Shown in pieces: positions 53,467 to 63,654 of a DNA stretch of 64,000 nucleotides; within the stretch, counting starts at the first letter, position 1, and each line of letters starts with the position of its first letter. The notes below the pieces were generated by a model, which ran no database searches, was not told the origin of the DNA, and worked only from the letters and a program-made list of their open reading frames with translations. Both the position numbers and the translations under genes were made by a program. This stretch comes from Nitrosomonas oligotropha (GTDB taxonomy: Bacteria; Pseudomonadota; Gammaproteobacteria; Burkholderiales; Nitrosomonadaceae), in assembly GCF_009833085.1 (NCBI RefSeq), contig NZ_QRBZ01000035.1:38683-102682 (forward strand), read 5' to 3'.

Positions 53467-54854
53467 GCACACTGTTGCCGTGTTATGTATTGCTGGATCT
53501 GGAAACGACAGGAGCCACACCAACCCAGGATCGCATCACTGAAATCGGCTTGATTCGCTATGAAAATGGTATCGAAGTAGGGCGCTGGAATACGCTCATC
53601 AATCCGGAAGTCAGTATCTCAACTTTCATTCAGCGATTGACGGGAATCACTCAGGACATGGTCGACCATGCGCCTACTTTCGCGCAAGTATGTGAAACGT
53701 TGCTGCAATGGCTCGATCAAGCGGTGTTGTGCGCACACAATGTACGTTTCGATTATGGTTTTCTCAAAAACGAATTCAAGCGCACCGGCATTACTTTCCA
53801 GAAGAAACTGCTGTGCACGGTCAAACTCTCCCGGAAACTCTATCCGCAGCATCATTCACATAGCCTCAACGCCATAATCGATAGGTTTCAGCTGATTTGT
53901 ACCCAACGCCACCGCGCCATGGGCGATACCGAAATGATGGCGGCATTCATCGAGGTCGCGATCCGTGAATTCGGCGAATCAACCGTTCAGGAAACCGTCA
54001 AAACACTGCTGAAGCAGCAAGCGACCCCAACGGGTCTCGATCATCTGGATATCCATACCATCCCGGAAACCTGTGGTGTGTATTTATTCCATGGCGATAG
54101 CGCATTGCTGTACGTCGGCAAAAGCGTTTCATTGCGCTCCCGCGTATTCAACCACTTCCAGGGCGATCATAGCTCAGCCAAAGAAATGCGCATCGCCCAG
54201 GAAATCAAACGCGTCGAGTACCGTATCACCAGTGGAGAACTTGGCGCACTGCTACTGGAATCGCGCCTGATCAAGGAAAACCAACCCATCCATAACCGGC
54301 AACTCCGGCGTGAGCGGCAACTCTGTGCCTGGCAAATATCGAGCGATCCTAATGCCAAACCACTGGTGACCTTGATCAATGACAGCGACATCGACTGGCG
54401 TGCCGCAGAAAATGTTTATGGCACTTTTAAAACCAAGCGGCAGGCTGTCGAGGTTTTAAACAAGCTGGCCGACGAATACGGACTATGTGATAAGGCATTG
54501 GGATTGGAAAAAGGCCCCGGTGTATGTTTTGCACATCAATTGAAACACTGCAAAGGATTGTGTGCTGGAAAAGAATCCGCCGAATCACACTGGCTGCGCC
54601 TGCTCGCGGCTTTGAGCCATTACAAACTATTGGCATGGCCGTATGCTGGCCGCATTGGCATCCGGGAATACAACCCGGACTATGACATCACAGAAATACA
54701 TGTCTTTGATCAGTGGTGCCATCTGGGGAGTGTCAAGGATCATCAGGAATTAGAAGAATTATCGGCAAACCCATGTTTTGACCGGGATACCTATCGCTAT
54801 CTGCTTAAATTCCTGAACCGCAAAGATGTCGAAGTAATCGCATTGCATGGATAA
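53463..54854 (+). CDS. DnaQ-like exonuclease / GIY-YIG endonuclease fusion (Cho-type)
   Basis: 463 residues. The N-terminal DEDDh exonuclease (about 8-170) shows [20 protein letters not shown] (Asp12, Glu14), [16 protein letters not shown] and [10 protein letters not shown] (His, Asp). A GIY-YIG domain (about 198-285) shows [25 protein letters not shown] as in UvrC and Cho. The last 180 residues include [17 protein letters not shown], a Cys-containing element shared by this fusion family. It could proofread and incise lesions. Overlaps with umuD (4 bp) and umuC (8 bp) make the three a single operon. Confidence 0.87.
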   Translation: MSTLLPCYVLLDLETTGATPTQDRITEIGLIRYENGIEVGRWNTLINPEVSISTFIQRLTGITQDMVDHAPTFAQVCETLLQWLDQAVLCAHNVRFDYGFLKNEFKRTGITFQKKLLCTVKLSRKLYPQHHSHSLNAIIDRFQLICTQRHRAMGDTEMMAAFIEVAIREFGESTVQETVKTLLKQQATPTGLDHLDIHTIPETCGVYLFHGDSALLYVGKSVSLRSRVFNHFQGDHSSAKEMRIAQEIKRVEYRITSGELGALLLESRLIKENQPIHNRQLRRERQLCAWQISSDPNAKPLVTLINDSDIDWRAAENVYGTFKTKRQAVEVLNKLADEYGLCDKALGLEKGPGVCFAHQLKHCKGLCAGKESAESHWLRLLAALSHYKLLAWPYAGRIGIREYNPDYDITEIHVFDQWCHLGSVKDHQELEELSANPCFDRDTYRYLLKFLNRKDVEVIALHG

Positions 54855-56139
54855 GCATAACCGTTCCATCGCGTTAATTGACGTGAACAACTTCTATGTT
54901 AGTTGTGAACGGGTATTCAATCCCAAGCTAGAAGGCAGGCCGGTTGTCGTATTATCCAATAATGACGGCTGCGCAGTTGCGAGAAGCAATGAAGTGAAAG
55001 CGCTGGGTGTCAGAATGGGGCAACCGTGGTTTCAGCTGAAAGATTTGGCCAGGAAGCACGGCATCATCGCTTATTCATCCAACTATGCGCTGTATGCTGA
55101 CATGAGCAACCGCGTCATGAGCATTTTAGGTATGTTCAGTCCCGAACAGGAAATCTACTCGATTGATGAATGCTTTCTCGATCTCACCGGATTCAAAAGA
55201 CACAGCTATACCGGTTATGGCCAGAAAATCCGAAAACGCATCAAAAAATGGACGGGATTGCCGGTGTGTGTTGGCATAGGGTCGACCAAGACACTGGCTA
55301 AATTGGCCAATCATATCGCTAAAAAGAACCCTGAATTTAATGGTGTGTGCGATCTCAATAGCTTATCGCCTCAGCAACAAGAAGATTGGTTTAGCAAAAT
55401 AGAAGTAGGGGAGATCTGGGGTGTCGGCAGGCGGCTTGCACCTAAATTGCATGAAATCGGCATCAAAACCGTGTGGGATCTCCAAACAGCATCACCATCG
55501 CAACTGCGTACCCGTTTCTCGGTTGTGATGGAAAAGATCATCCGGGAAATCAATGGCACGGCCTGTATCGAACTGGAAGAAATCAATCCATCGAAAAAAC
55601 AGATCGTCAGTTCCCGATCCTTTGGTATTCCGGTATCCGATCTGGCCAGTTTGGAAGAATCGGTGTCGCTCTATATCAGCCGCGCCGCAGAAAAGCTAAG
55701 ACGGCAACAGTCTTATGCCGGATCGGTGCACGTCAGCATCCGCACCAGCTCGTTCAATGAAAAAGAACCGTATTATGCCAACGGTATGACGATTGCGCTG
55801 CCAAGGCAAACGGACGATACGAGATTGCTGACCAAGGTTGCACTTTGGGGATTACGCAGAATTTACCGCCGCGGCTATAAATATCAAAAAGCGGGGGTGA
55901 TGCTATCTGAACTGGTACCTCGACAATACCGGCAACTGGATCTCTTTGGCTCAATATCAATAGCCGATACTCAATCCAGTAAATTGATGAGTGTCATGGA
56001 TCAGATCAATGTTCGTATGGGTAGGGGAACGATTAAACTCGCATCCGAGGGATTCAAGCAGCCTTGGAAAATGAAGCAGGGAAACAAAAGCCCCAACTAT
56101 ACGACGAACTGGGATGAGTTGATTTGTGTTACCGAGTGA
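54847..56139 (+). CDS. umuC: UmuC-like Y-family DNA polymerase (polymerase V)
   Basis: 430 residues. Catalytic acids are in [17 protein letters not shown] and [14 protein letters not shown]. The steric tyrosine/phenylalanine region is NNFYVSCE. The helix-hairpin-helix region ([22 protein letters not shown]) and the little-finger domain follow. The C-terminal LDLFG is a beta-clamp-binding motif ([10 protein letters not shown]). It performs translesion synthesis with UmuD' during the SOS response. The family and length match umuC. Confidence 0.92.
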   Translation: MDKHNRSIALIDVNNFYVSCERVFNPKLEGRPVVVLSNNDGCAVARSNEVKALGVRMGQPWFQLKDLARKHGIIAYSSNYALYADMSNRVMSILGMFSPEQEIYSIDECFLDLTGFKRHSYTGYGQKIRKRIKKWTGLPVCVGIGSTKTLAKLANHIAKKNPEFNGVCDLNSLSPQQQEDWFSKIEVGEIWGVGRRLAPKLHEIGIKTVWDLQTASPSQLRTRFSVVMEKIIREINGTACIELEEINPSKKQIVSSRSFGIPVSDLASLEESVSLYISRAAEKLRRQQSYAGSVHVSIRTSSFNEKEPYYANGMTIALPRQTDDTRLLTKVALWGLRRIYRRGYKYQKAGVMLSELVPRQYRQLDLFGSISIADTQSSKLMSVMDQINVRMGRGTIKLASEGFKQPWKMKQGNKSPNYTTNWDELICVTE

Positions 56140-56249
56140 TTGGCAGACAAAGTATCTTTTGTTTATTCGTATTAAAAGAAATTCCGAATATATCCGATAA
56201 AACATAGCTCTGCATATATCCAACTAACAGATTCAGGTTTATAGACATC

Positions 56250-56990
56250 GTGCGATTCCTCATTTTTGTTACTCTGCTATTCTCCTCATCCGCTTACGCA
56301 GAGAATGGGTATAACCGAATCCTTGCAGGTATGACGCCCAATAGCATTACAATTATTGGCGAAACCCATAAAAAACCGGAAGCCATTGAGTATTTCCAGT
56401 CATTGATAACCAGCTACTTGCAACAGAGTAAATGTTTAACCATCGCCTTGGAGATTGCCAGCAGCCAGCAATCGTTGCTTGATGGAATGACAGAAGGCCA
56501 GGCAATGGCAACTGACATCAAGATCGCACCAGCCATTGATCATCTGCCTTTTCGGGGTTTGTTAAAAAAATTAACTGGAATACGGAAACACAACGATTGT
56601 TTAAAGCTGATCGCTATTGATGCTGAATTAGAGTTAAAGACCAATCGTGATGAATGGATGGCAATAAAATTGGCTGAGCAGATCGGTCAAGCTCCGATAC
56701 TCGCATTATTGGGCAGCCTGCACACCCTGAAAAAAGTCCACTGGAATCCAGCTATAGTCGAGAAGGAGCCTTATGTTGCAGAGATTCTTGTTGCACGAGG
56801 TTTCAATGTCAAAAGTTATCCGCAAGTGTGGCAAGACCGTGCCTGTAATTTAAAGGCTCGATTAATTTCTTCAGATGAACCGGATGCATCTAAATTACTT
56901 AATACCAAGCTGTTTGCGTTGCTCAATGCATCTAAGCCTGAAACTGGAACGGATATTATTGACGGTATTGTTTTATGGAAATGCAGTTGA
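56250..56990 (+). CDS. ChaN/TraB-superfamily exported protein
   Basis: 246 residues from a GTG start at 56250. A signal peptide is clear (RFLIFVTLLFSSSAYAEN). ITIIGETHKKPEAIEYFQSLI carries the Gly-Glu-x-His motif of the Tiki/TraB/ChaN/EreA-like superfamily. Further on, CLTIALEIASSQQSLLDGM and ALLGSLHTLKKVHW supply the second conserved acid and His. Members bind metal or haem and some are hydrolases; the role here is unknown. The end overlaps the start of an HNH nuclease lipoprotein gene by 16 bp, so the two are co-translated. Confidence 0.7.
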   Translation: MRFLIFVTLLFSSSAYAENGYNRILAGMTPNSITIIGETHKKPEAIEYFQSLITSYLQQSKCLTIALEIASSQQSLLDGMTEGQAMATDIKIAPAIDHLPFRGLLKKLTGIRKHNDCLKLIAIDAELELKTNRDEWMAIKLAEQIGQAPILALLGSLHTLKKVHWNPAIVEKEPYVAEILVARGFNVKSYPQVWQDRACNLKARLISSDEPDASKLLNTKLFALLNASKPETGTDIIDGIVLWKCS

Positions 56991-57616
56991 AAAGATTAAC
57001 AATAATATCAAAGAGAATCGCTTGCCAGGCATTCCTGTTGATCGCTACTCTCGGAATATTCTCAGGTTGCGCCGCTAATAAAGGGGAAAGCTATCTCAGT
57101 CAAAATGCCGGTGTCAGCGCTTATCAGACATCGCAGAAACCGTATAACCGGAAAGACTGGCCTCACTGGATCGATGCCGATGGTGATTGTCAAAATACAC
57201 GACAAGAAATGCTAATTGCGGCCAGCAGGATGCCTGTGCAATTTAAAAACTCCAAGCATTGCACTGTTGTGAAAGGTGAATGGGTAGGCGCATATACCGG
57301 TAAAGTGTTCACCAAGGCTTCCGATGTGGACATTGATCATATTGTGCCACTCGCACATGCTCACCAGCATGGCGCTGGGAAGTGGAGCAGGAAGCAACGC
57401 CGGGAATTTGCAAATGATTCTGAGAATTTAATAGTCGTGTCGGATTCGGTGAATCAATCCAAATCCGATAAAGCTCCTCATGAGTGGTTGCCGCCACGAA
57501 AAGACTACTGGTGCGAGTACGGTAGACGCTGGACATCCATCAAGGAAAAGTATCGGTTGTGGTTCAGCAGCCGGGAGCTAAAAACGTTGAGAATGTTGGC
57601 TGAGACTTGCCGGTGA
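56975..57616 (+). CDS. HNH (DUF1524-type) nuclease lipoprotein
   Basis: 213 residues. A signal sequence ends in the lipobox-like LGIFSGC (Cys about 32), so the protein should be a lipoprotein facing the periplasm or exterior. The nuclease core reads VDIDHIVPLAHAHQHG (the DHxVP motif), FANDSENLIVVSDSVNQSKSDKAPHEWLPP (Asn and His positions) and YWCEYGRRW. This is the HNH DUF1524 pattern of secreted nucleases. It may degrade incoming or extracellular DNA. It is co-translated with the ChaN-like gene upstream. Confidence 0.82.
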   Translation: MEMQLKRLTIISKRIACQAFLLIATLGIFSGCAANKGESYLSQNAGVSAYQTSQKPYNRKDWPHWIDADGDCQNTRQEMLIAASRMPVQFKNSKHCTVVKGEWVGAYTGKVFTKASDVDIDHIVPLAHAHQHGAGKWSRKQRREFANDSENLIVVSDSVNQSKSDKAPHEWLPPRKDYWCEYGRRWTSIKEKYRLWFSSRELKTLRMLAETCR

Positions 57617-57655
57617 TATTGAATTCCTAGATTATTCATTGGCAGATTCAGATTA

Positions 57656-60157
57656 TCAAGTCGCAATAGGAATTTGTATTTTAATCTTATTAGCTATTTC
57701 ATTGTAAAGATCAGTAGTCGCTTCTGGGGCTTTGATAGACACCATTAAAGCATATCGCGCCTGGTTGTTGTACCGCTCCAACTTCACAGCAGTTTTCCAC
57801 CAACCTAGAGTGGGATAAATGGCGAGAATGCCACGCTCGGCAAGATCAGCAGCGGTACCAATCCATGTGTCGGAATGAATAGATCCGAGATGACGAAGTT
57901 TTGTGCCTAAACGCCAGGCTGGGTCGCTACCTCCTTGACCATCATAGCTTCCCTCTTCTTCGTCGCGGGCGCGTTTATTCACACGCATCCGGAAACTGGC
58001 TTCATCTTCTGTCGGTCGCTTGACTTCAAATCGCAATCCGTGTGATTCATAGCGGTACCGTCCCTTAATGCCTCGCTCGACCACACCCGGATTGGGTTCT
58101 ATAAAGTATGAGAGTGTAACTCGCATCTCAATTTGCATTTCACCCATTTCCGATAAAACCTCCTGTGGCCATGGCAAGCGGTGTAAATGCATATCTTTTG
58201 GTGAAGGGTTTTTATCTGTAATTTTCTGAAATGGCTGGAGCGAATCTTGAACAATTAATGTAAGTGAATTTGATAAACTCCAAAGTGCGGTATCAAGATT
58301 AGGGATCCCATAGCCCACACATCGGATCATCCTGGCGTAATCGTCTTTTCGAAGTTTTGGATATAAAAAGTCTTTTCTCATCTGCTGCGTCCATTCAGCT
58401 GAATGAACAATAAGCGCACGAACGGTTTCCGGCCATAAGTGCGGATATTGAGCCATGATCTTCGCCGCCATGCGTGCACAAAGCGCCGATGCAGCACTGG
58501 TGGCATTCGCTGTGGTAAGCAAGCGCTCTGTGGGTTGATGGTGAGTAGTCAGCAAGCTAAGACTATGCATGTCTACGGAGCTAATTGCATCCAGTGCAGC
58601 ATTTCCCCCTTCAAATACCACATCTGGCTTATAAGGCCACGGAGTATTAAGCCAAGTAACCGATGTTGTACTGAAAGGACTCAGTCCTCCAGCAGGTGCG
58701 ATTGGCTGATATTCCTGAGCATCCTGTTCAGTAATATTAATTTTTTCTGTATATGCACCTACAGTGAGAGCATTCCAAGATTGTCCGGGATCATGAATAC
58801 TATCGGTGATATTACTGTCTGGGTAATTCCGCCAATCATTACTATCAACATTGCCAGCAGATACCACGATGAGGCGCGGAGTTAATCCTTCCCCTAGATA
58901 ATCACAAGCCAAACTATCCAACGAAGCTGACCATGCCGAAGGGCGTCCACGATCACGATTATCACTGGCTGTGACAGCCATGCTAAAAACTCGTTGACGA
59001 TTGGGTTCCGTAACTTCTGGCCGTGCTACAGCTTCAATCGTTAGCTCGCCATAAGGTTCGCCTTGATTAGAATGATCTTGTGGAAGCAACTTTACCGATT
59101 CCAGTCTATGGCCAACGACCAAAGGCATATTAGATGCCATTAATTCAGTCAGATCACCATATAGTGCCAATCCAGCCATTTGACTGCCATGACCGTGGTT
59201 ATCCTGGGTTCCCCAGGCGCCATTAATGGAATGAAGATCGTTTGTGTCAATTGCGGGTGCTAATAATGGATGCCCTCGATTCACACCTGTATCGAGGATA
59301 CAAACATGAGGAACATTATTTGTCGCAAAACTCGTTCTTTTCAAGAGATCGTTAACCCATTCGCTTTGCTCAAACAGCATCATGCTATCAAAGAACTCGG
59401 CAGTTTCCTTTGCACAACGGATTTCTGCTACATGATTGAGTAACAATATCGATTGGGTTATCTGCCGTTTCGAACCTCGCATATGTAATACGGTTCGTTC
59501 GGGAAACTTGAGTACTTTAGAGGACAATTTAAAGCCGATACCAGTCGCTACAGTACTGAAACGGGTTAGAGTATCATTCCGGTTGTCTCTAACAGGCAAC
59601 CAGATTTCCCACCAGATAGCTTGTTCTTCATCAGTAGGCAGCACAGCCAGATCATCGGTGTAGAGTGCCTCGAAAGTGGCGATCCGCACTTCACGAATCG
59701 TATTTACCAAGGCTTTATGATCAAGCGACTTTCCATCTTTTCCACGTTTATCAACAAGATAGTCTTGAATGATTTTTTCAAAAATATCAAGTTTTCCTTC
59801 TGGCACAAAGACGGTGGCAAAAGTGGTATTGTCTTTGTGGTGAACATTCAGTAATTCAATTTTTGCGCGTAAATTGGATAGACTCTCGAATGCCAACTCA
59901 ATATCTGGCTGACTTTTGAACTGAATTTGTACCCCGAATCCCGAATCTAATCCAGCTTCACGTTGTTTCTGAGTAGCTTCTGTTGTTTGAGACTTTAGTT
60001 TGTTAAATTGATTAAGTAAACTTTGACCATGCGCCTGGCGATCAGGCATAGGGGTTTGTAACTTCCGGAAGCCTGAAGTTGGATGCTCGAATTGTTCAGT
60101 ATGTGATGTACTGGTTAAAATGAAGTGTAATCGCCGATCATTTTTCTGTTCTGGCAT
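57656..60157 (-). CDS. ietS: Subtilisin-like serine protease IetS
   Basis: 833 residues. The S8 triad is visible: Asp289 in CILDTGVNRGHP, His323 in DNHGHGSQMAG and Ser554 in NATSAASALCARMAA; LIVVSAGNVDSNDW supplies the oxyanion Asn. The 270-residue N-terminal part is not a normal propeptide, and there is no signal peptide, so it acts in the cytoplasm. It follows an AAA+ ATPase gene by 25 bp. This pair is the ietAS arrangement, described as a plasmid toxin-antitoxin/incompatibility system and later as antiphage. IetS is the toxic protease. Confidence 0.85.
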   Translation of the reverse strand: MPEQKNDRRLHFILTSTSHTEQFEHPTSGFRKLQTPMPDRQAHGQSLLNQFNKLKSQTTEATQKQREAGLDSGFGVQIQFKSQPDIELAFESLSNLRAKIELLNVHHKDNTTFATVFVPEGKLDIFEKIIQDYLVDKRGKDGKSLDHKALVNTIREVRIATFEALYTDDLAVLPTDEEQAIWWEIWLPVRDNRNDTLTRFSTVATGIGFKLSSKVLKFPERTVLHMRGSKRQITQSILLLNHVAEIRCAKETAEFFDSMMLFEQSEWVNDLLKRTSFATNNVPHVCILDTGVNRGHPLLAPAIDTNDLHSINGAWGTQDNHGHGSQMAGLALYGDLTELMASNMPLVVGHRLESVKLLPQDHSNQGEPYGELTIEAVARPEVTEPNRQRVFSMAVTASDNRDRGRPSAWSASLDSLACDYLGEGLTPRLIVVSAGNVDSNDWRNYPDSNITDSIHDPGQSWNALTVGAYTEKINITEQDAQEYQPIAPAGGLSPFSTTSVTWLNTPWPYKPDVVFEGGNAALDAISSVDMHSLSLLTTHHQPTERLLTTANATSAASALCARMAAKIMAQYPHLWPETVRALIVHSAEWTQQMRKDFLYPKLRKDDYARMIRCVGYGIPNLDTALWSLSNSLTLIVQDSLQPFQKITDKNPSPKDMHLHRLPWPQEVLSEMGEMQIEMRVTLSYFIEPNPGVVERGIKGRYRYESHGLRFEVKRPTEDEASFRMRVNKRARDEEEGSYDGQGGSDPAWRLGTKLRHLGSIHSDTWIGTAADLAERGILAIYPTLGWWKTAVKLERYNNQARYALMVSIKAPEATTDLYNEIANKIKIQIPIAT

Positions 60158-60182
60158 GACACTGATTACTGGTTTGAAGTTT

Positions 60183-61181
60183 TTAACGAGAAATTAAATT
60201 ACGACTGCGAAAAGCTTTACGCTCCTCAATATTGCTAGATATTTCTTTCTCAGAAATAGTATTGCGGTCATGAATAATGGCATCTTTGATACTATCATCT
60301 ACTGCACGAGTTATTTCTGCATAGCTAAGACCTTCACCTTTACTGGCCACAGCATCCCAATTTTTGATTTGGTGAGAAAAATTGGTCAGTCTATTTTTTA
60401 ATACTGAAATGATTTGCGGGAGACTCGGAAGTCCATATTCAATGACATCATCAAAGCGGCGAAACAGTGCATAGTCAAGAATTTCCGGATGATTAGTAGC
60501 GGCAATGATGATGCTATTTGACTCGTCCTGCTCAATCATTTGCAGGAAGCTATTAAGAACCCTTCGAATTTCACCAACATCGTTGGCTATCCCTCGCTGA
60601 GAACCGATAGCATCGAACTCATCAAAGAAATAGATACCGCGCACATCACGCACTGAGTCGAATACTTGACGAAGCTTAGCCGCAGTTTCTCCCATGTATT
60701 TGGTGATCAATGCATCTAAACGAACTAAGAACAACGGAATCCCAAGTTCTCCCGCCAAAGCTGAAGCCGTAAGTGTTTTTCCGGTACCTGGAGGTCCGAC
60801 TAATAGTAATTTCCGCCGAGGACACAGGCCATGATCGAGAATTTTGCCAATGTGACGCTGTTCCTTAATTATCCGTTTGAGTCTGTCCTCAATGGATTGA
60901 ACAAGAATCATGTCCGATAGGCGTGCTCGAGGGTAAGATACCTCAAGTAAATTTGATAGTTCGCCTCGTGGCTGATTGATCGGCGTAAGTTTATGAACAA
61001 CAATATCTTTAGCGCGATTTCTTTTAGCCAAGTCAATCATGGCACGTAATTCTTCCGCTAGTTTTCCGTGACCAACTTTTGCTTCATGTGCAGCAACCTG
61101 CATAGCAACAGAGTAAAAATGAGCCTCATCACCATCAATATGCGATTTTAATAAAGCTTTTAATTGTTCTGCACTGGCCAT
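60183..61181 (-). CDS. ietA: AAA+ ATPase IetA
   Basis: 332 residues. Walker A GPPGTGKT at 129-136, Walker B GIYFFDEFDAIG with Asp187-Glu188, sensor-1 IIIAATNHPE and arginine-finger-like FRRFDDVIEYGLP; this is the classic AAA layout. The N-terminal 100 residues are helical. In the known ietAS pair the ATPase controls or neutralises the subtilase encoded next to it. It is the upstream gene of the two-gene minus-strand operon. Confidence 0.85.
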   Translation of the reverse strand: MASAEQLKALLKSHIDGDEAHFYSVAMQVAAHEAKVGHGKLAEELRAMIDLAKRNRAKDIVVHKLTPINQPRGELSNLLEVSYPRARLSDMILVQSIEDRLKRIIKEQRHIGKILDHGLCPRRKLLLVGPPGTGKTLTASALAGELGIPLFLVRLDALITKYMGETAAKLRQVFDSVRDVRGIYFFDEFDAIGSQRGIANDVGEIRRVLNSFLQMIEQDESNSIIIAATNHPEILDYALFRRFDDVIEYGLPSLPQIISVLKNRLTNFSHQIKNWDAVASKGEGLSYAEITRAVDDSIKDAIIHDRNTISEKEISSNIEERKAFRSRNLISR

Positions 61182-61360
61182 TTTCGATCCCTTTTAGTGA
61201 CTATAGCAGCATATAGTTAAAGTTAACATAGCCCAAATTGACAAAATAGTTTCAAGATTCGATTTTGGTACTAGATTTTGTAATCGACAACAAATATGTC
61301 ATTGTCGGCCACAAAATATACCTATCCCCACTTCCCTCATCAATCGAGCATTGGCTCTTG

Positions 61361-61777
61361 TCAATTCGCCTTCTTCCCAAAGAATCTGACAGAATCAGGG
61401 CACTGGATGTTATCTTTCGAACGCATGTCGCATTGCTGAATGCGGCCGCTTATACTGATAATGACAGCGGTATCCGGTTGATTCAGGTGCTCGGTGAGCT
61501 TTTTCCAATATTCATCTAATGTTACATCATCGGTATCAAACGCGATTTGCTTGCGTAGTTTTCGCTTCTGGTACTTTTGGGCGGATTTAGTGGCGATGTC
61601 AATGAAGCCGCCCTTGGCATCAATATCATCAAATCCCCAAATCAAGGTATCTTCGAGCACGTCATGTTTCGTCAAATATCCAAGCAATTTCTTAAACAAA
61701 ATTCTTCGCTTACTGGCTTTATGTTTTAACTTGCGGTCATAGTGAAATTTACCGATGACGATTTCCGCTGCATTCAT
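61361..61777 (-). CDS. Hypothetical basic protein
   Basis: 138 residues if started at ATG 61777 (MNAAEIVIGKFHYDRKLKHK); the frame is open further to 61834. The composition is charged and consistent with a real protein (KASKRRILFKKLLGYL, LIWGFDDIDAKGGFIDIATK, DTDDVTLDEYWKKLTEHL). No family is recognised and no good ribosome binding site is seen. A frame on the opposite strand (61265-61519) looks like a shadow. The gene lies between ietA and a broken integrase. Confidence 0.45.
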   Translation of the reverse strand: MNAAEIVIGKFHYDRKLKHKASKRRILFKKLLGYLTKHDVLEDTLIWGFDDIDAKGGFIDIATKSAQKYQKRKLRKQIAFDTDDVTLDEYWKKLTEHLNQPDTAVIISISGRIQQCDMRSKDNIQCPDSVRFFGKKAN

Positions 61778-61889
61778 GACGGAATACACACTACAAAGTG
61801 ATCTATGCTGCTTTGCCGGATGGGCATCACACATTCTTCATCGGACATTCAGCTCACCAGATTTGACTGACGGCATTGTTTTGAAACAA

Positions 61890-62697
61890 CTAACCGTCGC
61901 GGATATAGCGTTGCAACATGACATCCGACTTATGCGCAGTTTGCTGACGGATTTTCCATGAACTGACACCGGCTTGTGCGGCACTTGTAACCAAGCCTGC
62001 CCGTAATCTATGCCCGGAGTACTGTTTGGGATTCAATCCCGCATTTTTCACGCGTTGCTTGATGATCAGTGCAACGGATGCCGCACATAACCCATAATCC
62101 GCTACTTGATCGAAGCGGTTCTTACGGCGAAACAATGCACCGGTTTAGATGGTTGATTTTTCAAGACACATCTTTATGCTCGTACCGATGACGGCTTTTG
62201 ATATAGAGAATGGCGACATTTCTGCCGATGCCATTCTGGTCTGTTTTACTGCGACGCAATTGAGTCAGTACACCTTCAGACTTAAACTGTACATCCTCCA
62301 CCTGCAAGGCCACCAATTCAGATCGACGGAATGCACCGGAAAAGCCGATCGGCAGCATTGCTTTGTCTCTTAGTCCGATAAGCCCGGATAAGTTTTTCGT
62401 AATTTTTACGAGATCAGATTTAAGCAATGGCATGACCTGCCGCAGTTTTCTGCCGTTGATGCGGCGGATACCCCGCAAGGTATCGGCAACCAATACGGAT
62501 TGCGTGGGCGAGACAAATCCTCGTTCAATATGCGCACGATTGATCGCAACTACCCAGTGATTGAGAGTCGCAAGTGACAGAGTATTGGCATGAACGGCTA
62601 GATATGAGGCGATATATCGCGCCGTGACCGGAAACTTGCCGCCGCTTCTCTGGAAATGGGCTATTTCGTTACGATAGGCTAAATGGGTATTCTTGAC
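61890..62697 (-). pseudogene. Broken tyrosine recombinase (integrase)
   Basis: Reading right to left, an open frame begins after a TAA at 62698-62700 and gives YRNEIAHFQRSGG, then LATLNHWVVAINRAHIERG and the catalytic box GFSGAFRRSELVALQ with its Arg. It stops at 62161. A second frame (62135-61890) resumes with RVKNAGLNPKQYSGHRLRAGLVTS (the HxLR box) and TAHKSDVMLQRYI (His and nucleophile Tyr), ending at 61890. All catalytic residues are recognisable, but the N-terminus is missing, the frame breaks near 62136-62160 and the tail is short. The element is no longer able to move by itself. Confidence 0.8.
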
Positions 62698-62997
62698 TTA
62701 CGTGGTACCGATGCTGCTCCCGCCTCTATTGATTTATGCGCTTGCCAAGTCTCATAGCTTACAGCATCACCGCCTTATCTACGCTCCCTCTCGCTCTCAC
62801 GTCAGAGAAGCTCACACAGGCGACTTTCAAAATATTAGGCTGATTGTCTTAAAGGCAAAAAACCTTTATATTCTACAGCTGATTACTAAGGTCTGTATTT
62901 ACAGCCCTCCGTTACTTGAACGAGGAAGTAAGGTAAGCTACACAAATAGTCATTTACTTCAGTCGCACATCAAACAATTGTAAACAGGGAAATCAAC
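62698..62997. other. Spacer left of the small acidic gene
   Basis: 300 bp without a supported gene. AGGCTGATTGTCTTAAAGGC and following AT-rich sequence probably contain the promoter of the + strand gene at 62998. Confidence 0.35.
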
Positions 62998-63381
62998 ATG
63001 TATTTAGAGCCGCCCTCAAAGGAAGATGTAATTGAAGCTCTTGAAGAGCTGAGAAAAATCAAAATACAGCCAGACTTATTAAATAGAGAAGATAATGTGA
63101 TAAATTCCCCTGAGGTTTACCAGACTCTAACCTCAGATGATCAAGAGCGCGTTGATTTTGCTGAAGAGATTGCAAAAGAGTACTTGCGTAAACCTTTGCC
63201 CGATGGTGAAGGAGATAAGCCCAATAGAAACGCTATCAATGAGTTAAATAACGCAGGATTCAATGCATATCTAGGAGAAGATCCAGAAATTCAATATGAT
63301 CCAGATCATCCTAATCCAAATCGACTAGTTGGTTTCGTTGAAGTTGATGGCAAGAAGCTAGATATTGGTGATCCTAGTTAG
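62998..63381 (+). CDS. Small acidic hypothetical protein
   Basis: 127 residues, acidic, soluble, with no recognised family. AGGGAAATCAAC before ATG 62998 is a good ribosome binding site. The N-terminal half is helical (KEDVIEALEELRKIKI) and the C-terminal half is rich in Asp, Pro and Asn (DPDHPNPNRLVGFVEVDGKKLDIGD). It stands alone between the broken recombinase and the integrase. An immunity or antitoxin role cannot be shown. Confidence 0.55.
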   Translation: MYLEPPSKEDVIEALEELRKIKIQPDLLNREDNVINSPEVYQTLTSDDQERVDFAEEIAKEYLRKPLPDGEGDKPNRNAINELNNAGFNAYLGEDPEIQYDPDHPNPNRLVGFVEVDGKKLDIGDPS

Positions 63382-63654
63382 AAGCGTCATTTAAACGAAC
63401 AGATTGCGAAGTTATTTTGTACGTAGTGACGGCGTCTAAAGACATTAAGGACAGTATTGATATATTGATAATTTGCATCGCGTGATCGGGCAATTGATGG
63501 TGGAATGCAATCTTTGGGCCAGATAGCTCAGCCATTGAGTGTTGCAAAAGCGCAAGATGATATTAGACCCAATAAGCAGAATCTGTCAGCTACTGGGTTT
63601 AATCGTCTGAGTTGGCCGTTGAGTGGTCAATTCAGTTGCTGTATATGATCTGAA

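Noticed and set aside
56975..57616. The HNH protein as SspE-like effector of the phosphorothioation system
   Set aside because: It has a signal sequence with lipobox and lacks a DUF262-type domain, so it acts outside the cytoplasm.
61265..61519. Plus-strand 84-residue frame
   Set aside because: It overlaps the charged minus-strand protein, has no ribosome binding site and unremarkable hydrophobic composition.
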